The notes beneath the pieces were generated by a model. That model ran no database searches. It was not told where the DNA came from and saw nothing but the letters and a program-made list of their open reading frames with translations. This document shows positions 34,103 through 45,708 of a stretch of DNA of 64,000 bases, one piece after another. Source of the DNA: Echria macrotheca (lineage: Eukaryota; Ascomycota; Sordariomycetes; Sordariales; Schizotheciaceae); NCBI GenBank assembly GCA_030411725.1, contig MU839832.1:1550001-1614000 (forward strand), written 5' to 3'. Within the stretch, counting starts at the first letter, position 1; every line of letters starts with the position of its first letter. The translations under genes were made by a program, and so were the position numbers.

Positions 34103-35376
34103 CGAGGCAAGAATAACACACAAGTTGAAACGAATGAGGGCTGGCCAGCCAGTCAATCGACACAAGTCGACCTTTCAAGCACGCTGCCGGGCTCATCTTA
34201 TAGAACCAGACTAGGAAATATCAACAGACAGATGCCGCATGTCCCCCGCAAATTCCGCACACACTGACTCTTTCGTAAGAATGTGCTGTGCATGTGCACA
34301 GTCCTGAATTGTACACAACACCCAGAGAATTGTTAGGAGAAAAGGCCCCTGAGGCCCCAGACCGCATCCAGAATGCGGGGTGTACGGTGAGCGTTGCTGA
34401 TGTTTGGCATCGTCCCGTGTGCTGGGTAGCATTGGCTGCCGTCTCTCCGGACTGAGAGGTCCCAGCACCCTGCGCCCACGAGGCAGCGACGAATCGTCGG
34501 GCCCCTTGTGAACGGTCACGGACGGCACATGCAGCTCAAAGTCCACCCTCAACGACTTGCAGCGTCCAACTTGGTTCTAGTGTCAGGAAACAGATGTGGG
34601 GATATCGATAGTCGGACATCATGAGGGTTGGAAGCCAGAGCCAGACGTCCCAAGGATGGCGTCGGTGCGGGGATTGCGGTCATCTCTTGGCAGCTTCAGG
34701 ACTTGGAAGCAGAGGCCCGAGAACAGGGGTGACCTGCGATATTGTCCGAATTCGTCGAAGCTCAATCTACAGCTGTCCAGATGCCCGGGTCGCCAACGAC
34801 CTGCGATGAAGTTGAGGGGCTGACTCGAGGCCCGGTCGCAAGGCCCGTCCGAAACAGGAAGTTCGTGATGAATTGAAGGACCCAACATTGACGGCGACAA
34901 GCTTGGCCAGCCTTGTCGAAACAATGAAATAGATTGCAAGCACCACACCTCCAGTAGCTGAAAGGGGCTTCAATCTCGTTGCTGGAAACAATGGTCTTGG
35001 TGGGCCGTGCGAGCGGGGAGGCCGGCGACGGCCGGACATCTCCTGTCTTCGAAGACCGCAAATGCCATCAACCTCACCTCCGCGTCCTGCTTGATATCAT
35101 CAATCTCGATATGGGCTTCGAATTGGCGCACCAAGAGCGATGGAAATCGGTTCCAAGGCCGATTCGACAGGGTTATCTAGGAACAATAAATAAAATGGCA
35201 TTAAGGACCAGGGGAGTGCCAGGGCGGTTAATGCTGTTACCACCCCATAACCGGTTTTTTGGAATGAGCTGTGCCGCCATATCGAGGTGCCTGTCACCGG
35301 ATAAGCAATAAAAGCAGAGCGCCCCGTTCAACGCGTGTCGCGATGATTTGCGACAGAGGGAAGACCGAGTAGCAAA
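34103..35376. other. Divergent intergenic region
   Basis: 1.27 kb with the promoters of the rhodopsin-domain gene (minus) and the Ser/Thr-rich protein gene (plus). No gene supported. Confidence 0.5.
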
Positions 35377-37154
35377 ATGCGGTGTCGGCTGGCACTGGGC
35401 GCGATTTTGTTTGCGTTGGAAGGAGTTGTCGCGGCCAAGTGTTCGACCGATGCGTGTTTCCGCGGTAAGTTCCGTAACGGTCCTGCGTTAGCGCGATCGC
35501 GGGGTCTTGGTGGGGATGTTGCTGACAACTTCAACCGCAGCCGTCACGTCAATTGGAAAGGGCAGAAATGGCCCTGCGGATTGTTCTTCCTTCTTTCGAG
35601 TCACAGTTACACCCGCGACGAGGTAAGGCTGACTCCTTCCTGTTGTGTCTAGCTGCTAACAATGCCCCTTTTAGGACAATCACCACTTCGGTGACAATTA
35701 CCACAACCACCAAACCTTCGTCGACAACCACCCGCTCTTCCTCGTCCTCAACACGACATTCCTCGACCTCGACCCGAACAACCTCGACCATACCGGCGAA
35801 GAAAGGGCCTCCGAAGCCTCCGAGACATCATGTACCCCGCGAAGTCGAATATGAGGCGTTTGATGGGCCGGAATACCACGCGCTCGAGGAGCGACAGGTG
35901 ACGGCCAGCCCGACGTCGATCCCGCCATACGCCTCCAAGTGCTCAGCCAAGGGCGCCTACTCGTCTGCCTGTTCATGCCTCCGCGTGTCTCATGCGACAA
36001 CAACGGCGCCCGGGAAAACGACAACCAAAACTGTGACCGTCACGAAGACAACGGGGGTCATCACCTCCACTTCACGTACCCTCAACGGCACGAGCTCCTC
36101 GACGAACACTACGGCATCGAGATCATCGACCTCCACTAGTTCGAGCCTACATAGCACCTCCTCGACGGAATCGTCGGGGTCGCACAGTAGCTCGTCGACA
36201 AGTCGGACGACAGGATCGATTTTCACGAATTCCACGCAGACCACGGCAAAGAGCACCTCATCGGCCCCTTTCACGAACTCGACCACCACCATATACGTGA
36301 TAAGCTCGACAACGGTGCTCACGACGTCTGGACCGCCTTGGGGAAATTCGTCTACAATCACCACGACGAGCGCAAATGGGACGACTGGATTCCACTGGAA
36401 CTCGACAGTATCGGCGACGCTGAACACCACCAGGCCCTCTTACTGGAACTCGACAACGAGATTCCCGAGCAAGACGTTGACGAACACCACGCACCCCATT
36501 TGGTCAAACTCGTCGATGCCAACGTTGACACTCAACACAACAAGCTTCCATTGGCCCAATACGACGCACTTTCCAACGACGTCGTTCAACTCTACATCGG
36601 TCCGGTGGCCAAACATGACGCATACCGCAAATACCACGACACCAAGATGGCACAACACCACATCGACACCGACATCATCCCCGACGCCCACTATTGATAC
36701 GACTTGCGGGAAGACGGTTTCTCCGTTTGCGGTGCAGATTGCTCAGCCCGGTGGTACATTTGATGGCTGGTTTCTCAATCTCGTTGGCAACAGCGTGCTG
36801 TTCACAAACAGTCGTTCGTCGGCCAGCCAGTTCAGCGTGGAAGCTACCGGTCACTTATGTGTGGTTGGATATTCCGACGAAGACGATCATCCGTCCATTG
36901 GAGCCGTCGGGATACACGATCCAAGCAGTGATGTCTGGCTTCTGCGACGCCAAACGCTCGATTCGCTCAATGGTGACTACGCAGCTGTGACGTGTTCCAA
37001 GGGGAGCGGGATGCTTTCCTGCGCGGCAAACACCACGAACCCCGCAACCCACTGGCTAGCATGCGGGATACAGTTGGACCTGTCGACCGATGGCGGTTCA
37101 ACAGTGCCTATCAATGGCCGCAACTGCACTTCTGTTGAGCTCAAGATCACATAG
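35377..37154 (+). CDS. Secreted Ser/Thr-rich cell-surface protein
   Basis: Exons 35377-35464, 35541-35622 and 35675-37154 (1650 nt, 549 aa). A signal peptide (RLALGAILFALEGVVAA) leads to CSTDACFRAVTSIGKG and DCSSFFRVTVTPATR, a common N-terminal pattern of fungal surface proteins (two Cys, AVT, DCSSFF, TVTP). A roughly 300-residue region rich in Ser, Thr and Asn contains many N-glycosylation sequons, with loosely repeated W-N-[ST]-T units about 12-18 residues apart. The C-terminal domain (TFDGWFLNLVGNSVLF to the end) has paired Cys residues and a beta-rich look. There is no obvious GPI signal, so it is secreted or wall-bound. The open frame upstream of 35675 in exon 3 is intron. Confidence 0.8.
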
Positions 37155-39316
37155 CACCGACCGGGCTGGACAATGTTGCGAACAATAATGCATTGGTATC
37201 TCTTATCGACATGGACATTTTCCCCAATACGCCAACTCCTCCCGCATTACTCACGATATCGACCGACCACCCTCCAGGGGTTTATCACATGTCCTCCTCT
37301 TTATCCTCCGTCGTTGGTGGACTCCTCGAGAAGAGATTCTTGACGGAACCAAAGAGCTTGGCGCGCCTGGACGTGCTGGAGGCGGAGCTGGACGTACTCC
37401 AGACGCTGCTACGGCGACGCTGCTGGCCGTCGAACTCGGTCTCGGCTATCGTTGCTTCGGCATGCGAACCTGCGTGGCAGTTGGTCAGCCAGTCCGGTAG
37501 TTATTTCACCGGCATTAGGGAGGGGTGTGAATGAGCGTACGGATGTTCCCGGCGCCGCCTATTCCAAACGACCGACGGCGGTTTCGGTGCTCGGCAGTCA
37601 TGGCCTCCATGTTCACGTCGACTTATACAGCTGGTGTGAACGGAAGTATTATAAGTGTTGTATTATTTGTGTATGGAGATCACGACCAAAATGTGTGTCA
37701 CAAATAGACGGAATTTAGTCAGAATCTCGTGGACGGTGTCTTGGGAGAGCCCCAGGTGCTTGTGCTTGCTATATACCTCCTCCCTGTCCCTGTCCCTCCT
37801 CGCCTGCGTGCTAAATCCGTCTCGTCCAACCTCCCCCAAACCTCGCCCGGGAAGATCACTCTGAAATGTCCTCTTCAAAGGAAATCCCAGATTGGGCAGT
37901 GTCTCACGATCATCACACCTCGATCGTTTACCCCACACTGTAAGTTGTCCACACTGCCGCCCCCCCAGAGAGTGCAGAGACAGCCTAGAGATAAGGCCCC
38001 GCGCGGCGATTGGACGGCGCCGAAGCACCCCGCCGGAGTGGGGTGAGGATCCCCCCGGCGCCCGTTTGCGCAGAGGCGTCATCCCGCATGCGCCTTGGGG
38101 TCTGGGCAAAAGCTTGTCTTGTCGCTAGGGCTGCACGGTTCAGAGTGCCGGATAGGGGCGAGGGGGTTGATTGGTTTGTTTTTTGGGATGTTGTGTGTTG
38201 TGTTGGTGGTGTTGTGCAAGGGTGACGTAGCTTGCCTTTTTTCTCTCTTTTGTTTCTGGGGTTTGTGTAGTACCTAGGGATAGGGTTGGGGACTTGGGAT
38301 GGGAGGTCGGGTCTGGAGCTGAGATCCGGATGGTCCCGGGGCTGTTGATGGGACGTGGGGATGGGGCATGGGGGATCTTATCGTGAGCAGAGAGGAGAGA
38401 TGTTGCTTGCTAGGCCGAGAAGGCAAGTTTGTTGTTTGGGAATTCGGATTGGGGAGATGTGTTGGTCTCCTGACTTTGTGTGGTGCAGCGTGCATGTAGG
38501 TTGGACGACTGGAGGCGGTTAGGTATTCCCTGACTACCTCCAGGCTTGCACGCGCGCGTTGTTGGACCCCTTTTCGTCCTTTCTGGGACTCTGCGTCTCG
38601 CTCTTCGTTTGTTCAGATCGGTTTCTTCCCTTCACTGCCCGCCACAGTCACGGACATGAGGGCTGCATATGAGGCGTCGCTGACTCCCTCAATCGTGGGT
38701 GGCTGTTGAACACCTTTTTTCTTGTGTGGGCAGGCTTGTCTGACCACTTGGCTGTCTCGTCTATCAAGGTGCGGTTAGAGGAATGGGAGGCTGTGGGTGA
38801 TTACGAGAATGTGTGCTGTCACGACGATGTGAGCGTATCTCTTGACTCTGGGCGGTGAGCGTGGTGATTCCTGGGGATTGAGTCACGCGAGCGGTGGAAT
38901 GTGCAGGTGGTGGTAAGATGGCCATGTGAATGGGTTTTAGGTCTCTTCAATTCGTTAGGTACTGGTTGTTCTTATCTTGAATGCACAATATGCGGCCACC
39001 GGGGTCTTTGGCGGCGGCGATCCGGATTACTCGGGATGGTCGAGCGTCTTGGTACCTGGAGATCAGGTTCCTCTCGGTGGTACTTGTCTCCCCGTGGTGT
39101 GAACGATCTGTTCGGCCGGGGTTTTATAACCGGGAAGCGAGAAAACCACCTAGAATATATTTCTGCGTGTGGGTTTAAATATCTCGTCCGGTCGGGTAAG
39201 GCAGGCACCGTGTGCTATCTTTCACCCATCCTCGGCGGGCCCTCTCACTAGACTTCAGATGAGAATCCCGGCATACCCTCCCTATTATCTGCCCTGGTAC
39301 CTGATTAGATTGTCGG
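37155..39316. other. Long convergent intergenic region
   Basis: About 2.2 kb with several short ORFs but none with motifs, consistent splicing or a convincing start. A GC-rich stretch at 37990-38100 stands out by composition only. No RNA gene recognised. Confidence 0.5.
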
Positions 39317-41349
39317 CTACTCAAGAAGAAACACCTCAGGCTCGCCAAGTTTGACCTTGAGTTCGTCCCATTCCTCGGTCTTGCCGTGCGTGACCGTATC
39401 ATCGAACCATTCGTCAAACAAGAATTGTCCCCCGTCGTGATCATCAAGTTCGTTAGGATCCCAAACTTTGCAATTTCCGCCAACCACAGACCATTTTCGC
39501 TCATCACTACCAATGCTCCCAGCGTTTCGCTTTTCCCGGAGCACGCATGGGTGCCGATTCCCTAGGACCAGGCATACGACGTCGGATTCCAGCGTGGCAT
39601 GGGGCACGGCGGCGAGGTGCTTGTCGTCCACCAAGCAGAAGCGATAGCCGTGTAGTTTTCTCCCTGCCCATTCGGCACATTCCCTATCTTCCAGTAGCCC
39701 GTTGCCTCCGCCTGATGTTATCCAATCTTGGAATTGCATTTTGCCCTTTGGGGAGTCAGTCATTGCTTCCGGAAGGGATCTCGATGAGGGTAGATTTGGG
39801 GTAGGGATGTTCGATAATATTCACAGTACATACCAGCAGTAAGTGGGTGAGAAACTTTTGGAGGCCACCTTTCATATTGAAAAGAGCTGGTGTTTTGTGA
39901 GTCTGTTGTTAGTTACCGCCAATCGTTACGTCGGTATGAGACACCGGTACGGCAACATACCCCGCTGTATGGGAGGAGGGAAGTGCCCTGTAGGGTCGAA
40001 TGCTTCATCAAGCGGTTGCCATGGCTTCCCGGCTTGATGAAGGTTATGCAGGTGTTCTAGTAATGGCCAGAGCTGGCGGCGAACGTCATCCAGGTCCTTG
40101 AAGGAGAAAGGCTTCCCCATGACTAATGTCGGGCCAAGCCGCCAGCCATGAACCTTCAGTACCGCAAAGGAAGGGCTTGTTCCGGGGAGAATACTAAATT
40201 TGTAACTGTGTGGGAATTGCTGTTATTACGTGCGTTTAAACCAAAACATCATCGTCCTTACTGATATTCCCTTTCGGGGCTCTTGAGGGGAACCTCCTCG
40301 ACCTCATCCGAGTACATTCTGATTCCGAGCGTCCAGTTGAAAATTGGATGCTCGACCCGAGTCCAGTCCGGGATCCAGGAGGCCATAGGCTGCTTGTGGG
40401 GCTCCTGGATTGCATCCAATATTATAAGCCCGACGGCGTCGAGAATTTGTCTGGCAACGTCGGCCAGAAGATCGGGGACGCTGCGTCTATAGTCAATCAG
40501 AGGGTTCAGTCGATCCTGGTCTCGGCCCAGCAGTGCCTTCAGCGCAAATATCCTATCCCTTGGGTTCGAAGCCAGAAGTGGCCGGGTTTCGTTCAGCGAG
40601 TTGAAGAGGTTGAGCCACACACAACCGATGTCGGACCACCACCCTTCAATCGCAGCATAAACCACAGCGGGCAGGGGGGCTTGGGTGACACGATTGCCGC
40701 TCCTGAGGTACCCGAACAAGCAAGATTCCAGGGCGTCCCAAGATGCCTGGCGCCGCCCGCATATCACCACCCGCTCACTGTTAAGGAACGCCTCTTGCAC
40801 GACCCAGACTCTGTGGAACCACGGTCGTTCGATGAGCCTCTCCAGCTGTTCAACTATTTCTGGGCCTGGGACGGGCCGATCGAAACCTTCCCTGTCCGCC
40901 TTTTCGAGATCGTCAAACAGCAGGTCGGTCCCCGGACCCTGAGTCGCCTCGCCGAGATAGATGAGAGTCCTGAACCCTCTGGCATACACCTGATCCATGA
41001 TCTGGACCTGGGCCGAGCGCTCGACTTTATCTTCCTGGTTTATGCAGATGGCGTCGATCCAGAGATGACGTGGGGTGTCGCGCAGGCGGAGGCTTGTTAG
41101 GGCATTGAAGCAGTGCCTTGTCACAGAGAGAAAGGCTCGATTACCCCCGATGTAAATGTCGACAACATCCGAGGCATCACCCCACGTGTACGAGACGGGC
41201 TCATATTTCAAACCCGGATCGGACAGTCGATAGGTGGTGAGGGTGCAGTGGATCGGGTCGTCACCGGACAGGCTGGGCTTCAGATGCAGGATGCGCACCG
41301 AGTCCGGGTACCGCAGCGGGCGGTACTGATAGGCCGCGCCCGTCGTCAT
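39317..41349 (-). CDS. HET-domain incompatibility protein
   Basis: Exons: 41349-40262, 40205-39961, 39886-39830 and 39765-39317 (1839 nt, 612 aa). The HET domain is complete: YEPVSYTWGD, LWIDAICINQEDKVERSAQV and WFHRVWVVQEAFL, followed by NPRDRIFALKALLG. The C-terminal part (RPWNEF-type sensors absent) ends with VVCLVLGNRHPCVLREK and an acidic tail. The ATG at 41349 (MTTGAAYQYRPLRYPDSVRI) is preferred over 41400 because family members begin shortly before Y-x-P-L. The donor of the third intron is uncertain: GTACTG at 39829 keeps frame, while the stronger GTATGT at 39833 does not. Unlike the HET gene at 5.7 kb, this one has no stop or frameshift. Confidence 0.85.
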
Positions 41350-42072
41350 GGCGCTTGGCGGTTGCGCGGTGACAATGATTCGACGAGAATACCTAAGCAT
41401 TGACAGTGTCGAAGGTTGGGCGTCAGGAATACGATTTCTGCCTGCTCAGGTGCCTTCGCGTGCCCGAAGACACAGCCTTCGGCGGAAACATGTTTTTCCG
41501 GCTCCAAGAGAGAGCGTGGCGGTGTGAACGCCGTTGGTCGCATCCAATTTGACGGTCCGATGAATTGCTAAACGGGCCGTCGTCAGCTGCCACTCAGACG
41601 TCCGGTCCCTGAAGATTGATAAGTCGGCAAGGGGTAGCTGAAGAGCAAAAGAAAGAAAATATGCGATGACCTGCTGGTTCTGACGAAGGCCGGAGCGGCA
41701 AAACCCCTGAGGACCACTCAGTGCGGCCTCTGTGCTGAGAAGGGTCTCTGTGGGGTGAGACTCACCCAGCTTAGGAGGATCCCGAAGGCAGACTCCGATA
41801 CAGGCCACCATGCCGTCAGTGCCTAGTATAGGTAGGTAGGCAAATACATCATATTTCCCACGACGCAGTGAGGAATTCCTTGCTTCCTTACGCTAGCAAT
41901 CCACTGTTCAATTGTGATCTATTTTTCGGAACCTCTTGATCAGCGACCTGACTGACAGTGTATTCCCTCGAGAGCTATGCTAGCCTGCATTCAGTCATCT
42001 TGTCTCTACAGTCTTCAGGAGTCCCTCCTGCCGTCACTGCCTTCATATGCGGTTCACCTCGGCGTACTTGGG
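41350..42072. promoter_or_regulatory. 5' flank of HET gene
   Basis: 723 bp between two minus-strand genes, containing the promoter of the HET gene and the 3' flank of the retropepsin-like gene. ORFs here are not supported. Confidence 0.45.
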
Positions 42073-43808
42073 TCAGGGCGTAACACTCGTCTGTACTGCC
42101 ACCTGAGTTCCAGGATGAGGGTGTCTCCTATCCCAATTCCGTTGCCTTCGTGCCTCGGCTTGCTCTTCCTGAGACCTCAGTGGCTCGGGAAGGAATTCGA
42201 TCCGCAGCTGTGTTCGGTTCCGACGGGATTCCTCCGCATCCCATTTAGCTTGCCAGATTTGTATCTTTGTCGGTCCCTGCGATACCGTTGAAACCGAGCC
42301 ACTAGTTGGGATAGTCTGTAGCGGGATGTGATTGCTGTTGTTGGTTGTGGTTGATGGCGACGAACGTGAGCGTCGTCGTCGCTGACGGGAAAAGAGCCAC
42401 GAGAATGTGTCGGTCTTGATTCGCATGAAGAGGAGGGATTCTTGGTTGTCTCTGTTTGGCTTGCAGGGGATTGTTGTGGTGGTGACGCCACCCCGTTGAA
42501 GCAAGTGGTTGGATAGGTAGATGCTAGGTGGTGGTGTCCTGGAATCTGAGTGAAAAAGGTGACTGAATCGAGAAAACACTTTGTTCTCGAAGATGAACTC
42601 ATTGCTGAGAATGATATCGCATGGCAGCCCCTCGATGACGTGTAGGTCGCAAATGAAAGTTGTCTTTCCTGGAGATGCCGACCCACTCTTCATAGACCCG
42701 GAAGAAGGGATGATAAGAGAGGCGAGGCTTTCGGAGTGGTAAACCAACCAGTCGTAGCTAATCTCCCTTGAAACGTTCGTCGAAGAGATATCAAACTCCA
42801 ACTCCGCATCGAGAACCATCCCGTCGGTCATAACAGACGATCCATCAATCAACTCAACCTGCGTTCGGTATCGCTCGCTGCGGAGGACTTTGAATCCGTG
42901 TCGCCGCGCAAACTCCCCCGAAACGAGCATCAGGTCAGACCCAGTATCAGGAAACGCCGAGGTATCGACCCCGTTCACGGAGCAGCGGATCTGGTCTTGC
43001 ATGCCTGGGGTCTCGTCCAGTAGACACAGTCGATCACCTCTCTGGACACACATGCGGGAGCGCTTGACAATGCGGTGGCTGAAGTGGGTGAGTGTCTTGG
43101 TCTCATCGAGAAATGTCTTGCTTAGTACGACGTCGTATGCAGGGGTACCGTGGAGGACGTAGAAATAACGCTCGTGAACTCGATGTTCACCCCGAAATTT
43201 GAACCGACCGAGGACCCGGGCGGTGCTGGTGGCTGTACCCCCGCCAGGGAGACGAACTGTTTTCGGCTTGCTGGGTTCAAGTTCCATGTTGTGCCGTCTA
43301 GCGAGAGATTCCGAGATTGTGTCAATGGTGGATCCCGAGTCGGGGAGGGCATGAATGGCGACGCCATTGAGAGTGCCCGGAACTTCCCAGCATGAAAGCT
43401 TGCGGAGACGAGGGTTAAAGCGGGTCTTATTGTTGATTTGGCTTTGGGACGTATGGGCGCTAGTGTCGCGTTCTTTGCACTCCAGCGCTGAGCCTCTTCG
43501 AAATATATGTTGTCTTATGATGGCTGTGAGTTAGTGCGGCTGGTAAGGTTGATGGGGGTTGGAAATACCCACTTTATATCCTTCACTCGGCTCAGACCGT
43601 ATGAGAGACAGTGCCGTTCTTTTGGGTCGAATTTATAAAATGGGCAGGCCAGACTACGTGGACGACGTGGGTAAAGGTCCTCTGAATCTTGGACAAAGCC
43701 AAGATCAAACAAGACTTCAATTGGCTTATCGGGCTTTCCGCCAAGCACAGGCCCAGGGGATTTAGGGAATGTCTTTTTTTGCCGCTTACGTCTATATGAA
43801 AGAACCAT
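42073..43808 (-). CDS. Zinc-finger-like protein with two retropepsin-like domains
   Basis: Exons: 43808-43573 and 43513-42073 (1677 nt, 558 aa); the intron is 59 nt and restores VKDIKQHIFRRG. The N-terminus has a basic run, then CPFYKFDPKERHC...VKDIKQHIFRRG. This resembles fungal C2H2-type fingers (CPFYK...HC...KQH.YRRH), but the last His is Gly. Next comes NGVAIHALPDSGSTIDTISE, and about 110 residues later NGVDTSAFPDTGSDLMLVSG. Both match the N-G-V...D-[ST]-G-S signature around the catalytic Asp of retropepsin-like aspartic proteases. Each is followed by a beta-rich stretch with a CDI-I-L or D-V-V-L block (YDVVLSKTFL, CDIILSNEFI), as in such folds. The C-terminus is basic and Arg/Gln-rich. 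It may be a domesticated protease or a scaffold. No reverse transcriptase or integrase is nearby. Confidence 0.8.
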
Positions 43809-44237
43809 GATGGAGACCGAGAGACAAACGACCGAAGAGGTCAATAGAAAAATCCTCCTTGCTGGCGCGAGTGTATAGGTACCCAAGGAATGAAGAAGTG
43901 GTGAGCGGAAGAAGGAGGACGAAGTCACTCCCAAAAGAATTCTTCGACCTGTCGCGGATCACTCAGCTAGCGCCCAAAGCAGAGCGGCCTATTCTTTCCC
44001 CAGTGGACCCACATCAGGGGGCTGAGAGCCTGAGGCAGCGTCGGCAGCTTTGTGTCTGGTGCTGATTCGTTAAATTGTGCAGCTCGCTCCTGAGTCGATG
44101 GCAGCCTGCATAAGGCCTTACCGACTTCCCACCAATGACTTGACCTTCCATCCTGTGCACCAAACTGCCCATCAAAGTTGCGCGGTTCGTAGCCTGTGCC
44201 ATCACCACCTTCAACGCATCCGAAGTGAGTGATTGAC
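43809..44237. promoter_or_regulatory. Shared divergent promoter region
   Basis: 429 bp between the divergent retropepsin-like and DUF6594 genes. No specific element recognised. Confidence 0.45.
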
Positions 44238-45203
44238 ATGGACATCGAGACACCAGACCCGGACACGGGGTTCCCTGCTCTTGCCAAAGCCATAGCTCTC
44301 AACCCTGACTACGAGTGCTTCATATTTCATAGGTTCGACAGACTCGCAGCCCGTAATCTCTTGCATCTCGAAGCCAAGCTCAGGTATCTAGAGCACAAAC
44401 TCAACGAAGCCGATAAATTAGCTCTATCTCCCTTGGCCGACACAGAGTCTCGCCGTTCCCTTCGCACATGGGAAGCCCTCGAGCGCAATGCCGCCGATCC
44501 CTCAAGACCCGAGCACGACCGAATGGAACTTATCGAACAGATCCGAGAGAACCTTGACAAATACCGTGAGTACCCCCTTTGTGGCCCCTCTCACAGGCTG
44601 GCCACATCACTGACCAAAGGTCCAGAAACCGCCCTTCTCCAACAAAACCAAGTAGCGACCCTCCTAGAGCCTCCTAGGGCACGTGCCTTAGCCGTAGCAC
44701 AATATCTGTCGTATTCTTACCCAGATATTAGAAACAATCCGTCTCAGAAAACGCATCTCCTAGCAGGTCTCTCGGAAGCGCGTCTCTCCCAGCCCCAGCC
44801 CCACACCAACGATCTCCTCACCATCCGCCGCCCAGTAGAGAAGGACCCCCTTTCCCGCTTCCTCCAGGATCACTGGTTCTTTGGCGCGACGTCGGTGTCA
44901 GCAAAAACGGAATACATAAAGGAAAGACACGTTAGCTGGGCCGCTGCGGGAGCCAGCATCGTTGTGGCGGCGATCTTGCTGTTAGGGGCTATCATAGTCC
45001 TGCATGTGCTGGAGAACAAACAAGCGCAGCTGGGTGTTATCTCGTTGTTGACTGTGCTTTTTGCCTTGAGCGTTGGGGTGCTGACGAGCGCGAGGCGGTC
45101 GGAGATTTTTGCTTCCACGGCGGCTTATGCTGCTGTGCTGGTTGTCTTTGTGTCTTCGGACCAGAGTTCGGGACCTGTTAGTTGCACTTGCACGCTGGGA
45201 TAG
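44238..45203 (+). CDS. DUF6594 membrane protein
   Basis: Exons 44238-44565 and 44620-45203 (912 nt, 303 aa); the 54-nt intron preserves frame. The N-terminal landmarks are FPALAKAIALN, FIFHRFDRLAARNLLHLEAK and a coiled-coil-like charged helix. The C-terminus has closely spaced TM helices (AAAGASIVVAAILLLGAIIV, GVISLLTVLFALSVGVL, and AYAAVLVVFVSS at the end). This is the standard layout of DUF6594 proteins, common in Pezizomycotina and often near incompatibility loci. The molecular function is unknown. The start at 44238 begins MDIETPDPDTGFPAL. Confidence 0.88.
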   Translation: MDIETPDPDTGFPALAKAIALNPDYECFIFHRFDRLAARNLLHLEAKLRYLEHKLNEADKLALSPLADTESRRSLRTWEALERNAADPSRPEHDRMELIEQIRENLDKYREYPLCGPSHRLATSLTKGPETALLQQNQVATLLEPPRARALAVAQYLSYSYPDIRNNPSQKTHLLAGLSEARLSQPQPHTNDLLTIRRPVEKDPLSRFLQDHWFFGATSVSAKTEYIKERHVSWAAAGASIVVAAILLLGAIIVLHVLENKQAQLGVISLLTVLFALSVGVLTSARRSEIFASTAAYAAVLVVFVSSDQSSGPVSCTCTLG

Positions 45204-45708
45204 ACGAGGGCTATGAGCTCGAAAGGGTGGGAATTATTTATTCGTCAAATCCTCCACCGTATTCTCAAGTGTGCGTTACTTGCACGAGTGTTACTGACCT
45301 ACCTACCTACTTGACCAAGCAATAGCCTACCAAACAGGTGGTACCTATTTCCCCATCCACAGGCACGAGAGTAAATGCGGGCCTTTTGATCAAATGGCGC
45401 TCTGGCAGCTTAGCCGGATGGCAGCAGCCGGGCAGATATCTCTTCATACATCGGGTATTGATGTATCTACCGCTCGCCAATTTAGTTTGTTCGTTTTGCC
45501 GTATTGGAACCAAATATTAACCATGGCACAATTCTTCCGAACTGCGGCTGCATGGCCACCATTCAAAGCAACGACATGATTCAACTACAAATAGACGCGG
45601 TCCCGCTGGAAATAGGTGTGAGCTACTCCGTAGTGCCGAGCCGTAGTGGCGTGTAGTCTAGTACACCGCAAATCACGACAGCTGGGGAGCCTCAAACGCA
45701 AGGTCAAA
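45204..45708. other. Intergenic
   Basis: 505 bp; 3' flank of the DUF6594 gene and promoter of the next. The following ORF is open from 45646 but its signal peptide starts at 45709. No other feature. Confidence 0.5.

Noticed and set aside
35553..35674. ORF extension upstream of the Ser/Thr-rich exon 3
   Set aside because: A GTAAGG donor at 35623 and TTAG acceptor at 35674 join the signal-peptide exons to this frame and give the usual DCSSFF...TVTP sequence; the extension is intron and out-of-frame exon.
37990..38110. GC-rich stretch as a possible structural RNA
   Set aside because: No match to 5S rRNA, snRNA or tRNA features could be seen and no Pol III boxes are present.
42073..43808. Active LTR retrotransposon
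   Set aside because: Retropepsin-like motifs are present, but there is no reverse transcriptase, RNase H, integrase or flanking long repeat, and the gene is spliced.
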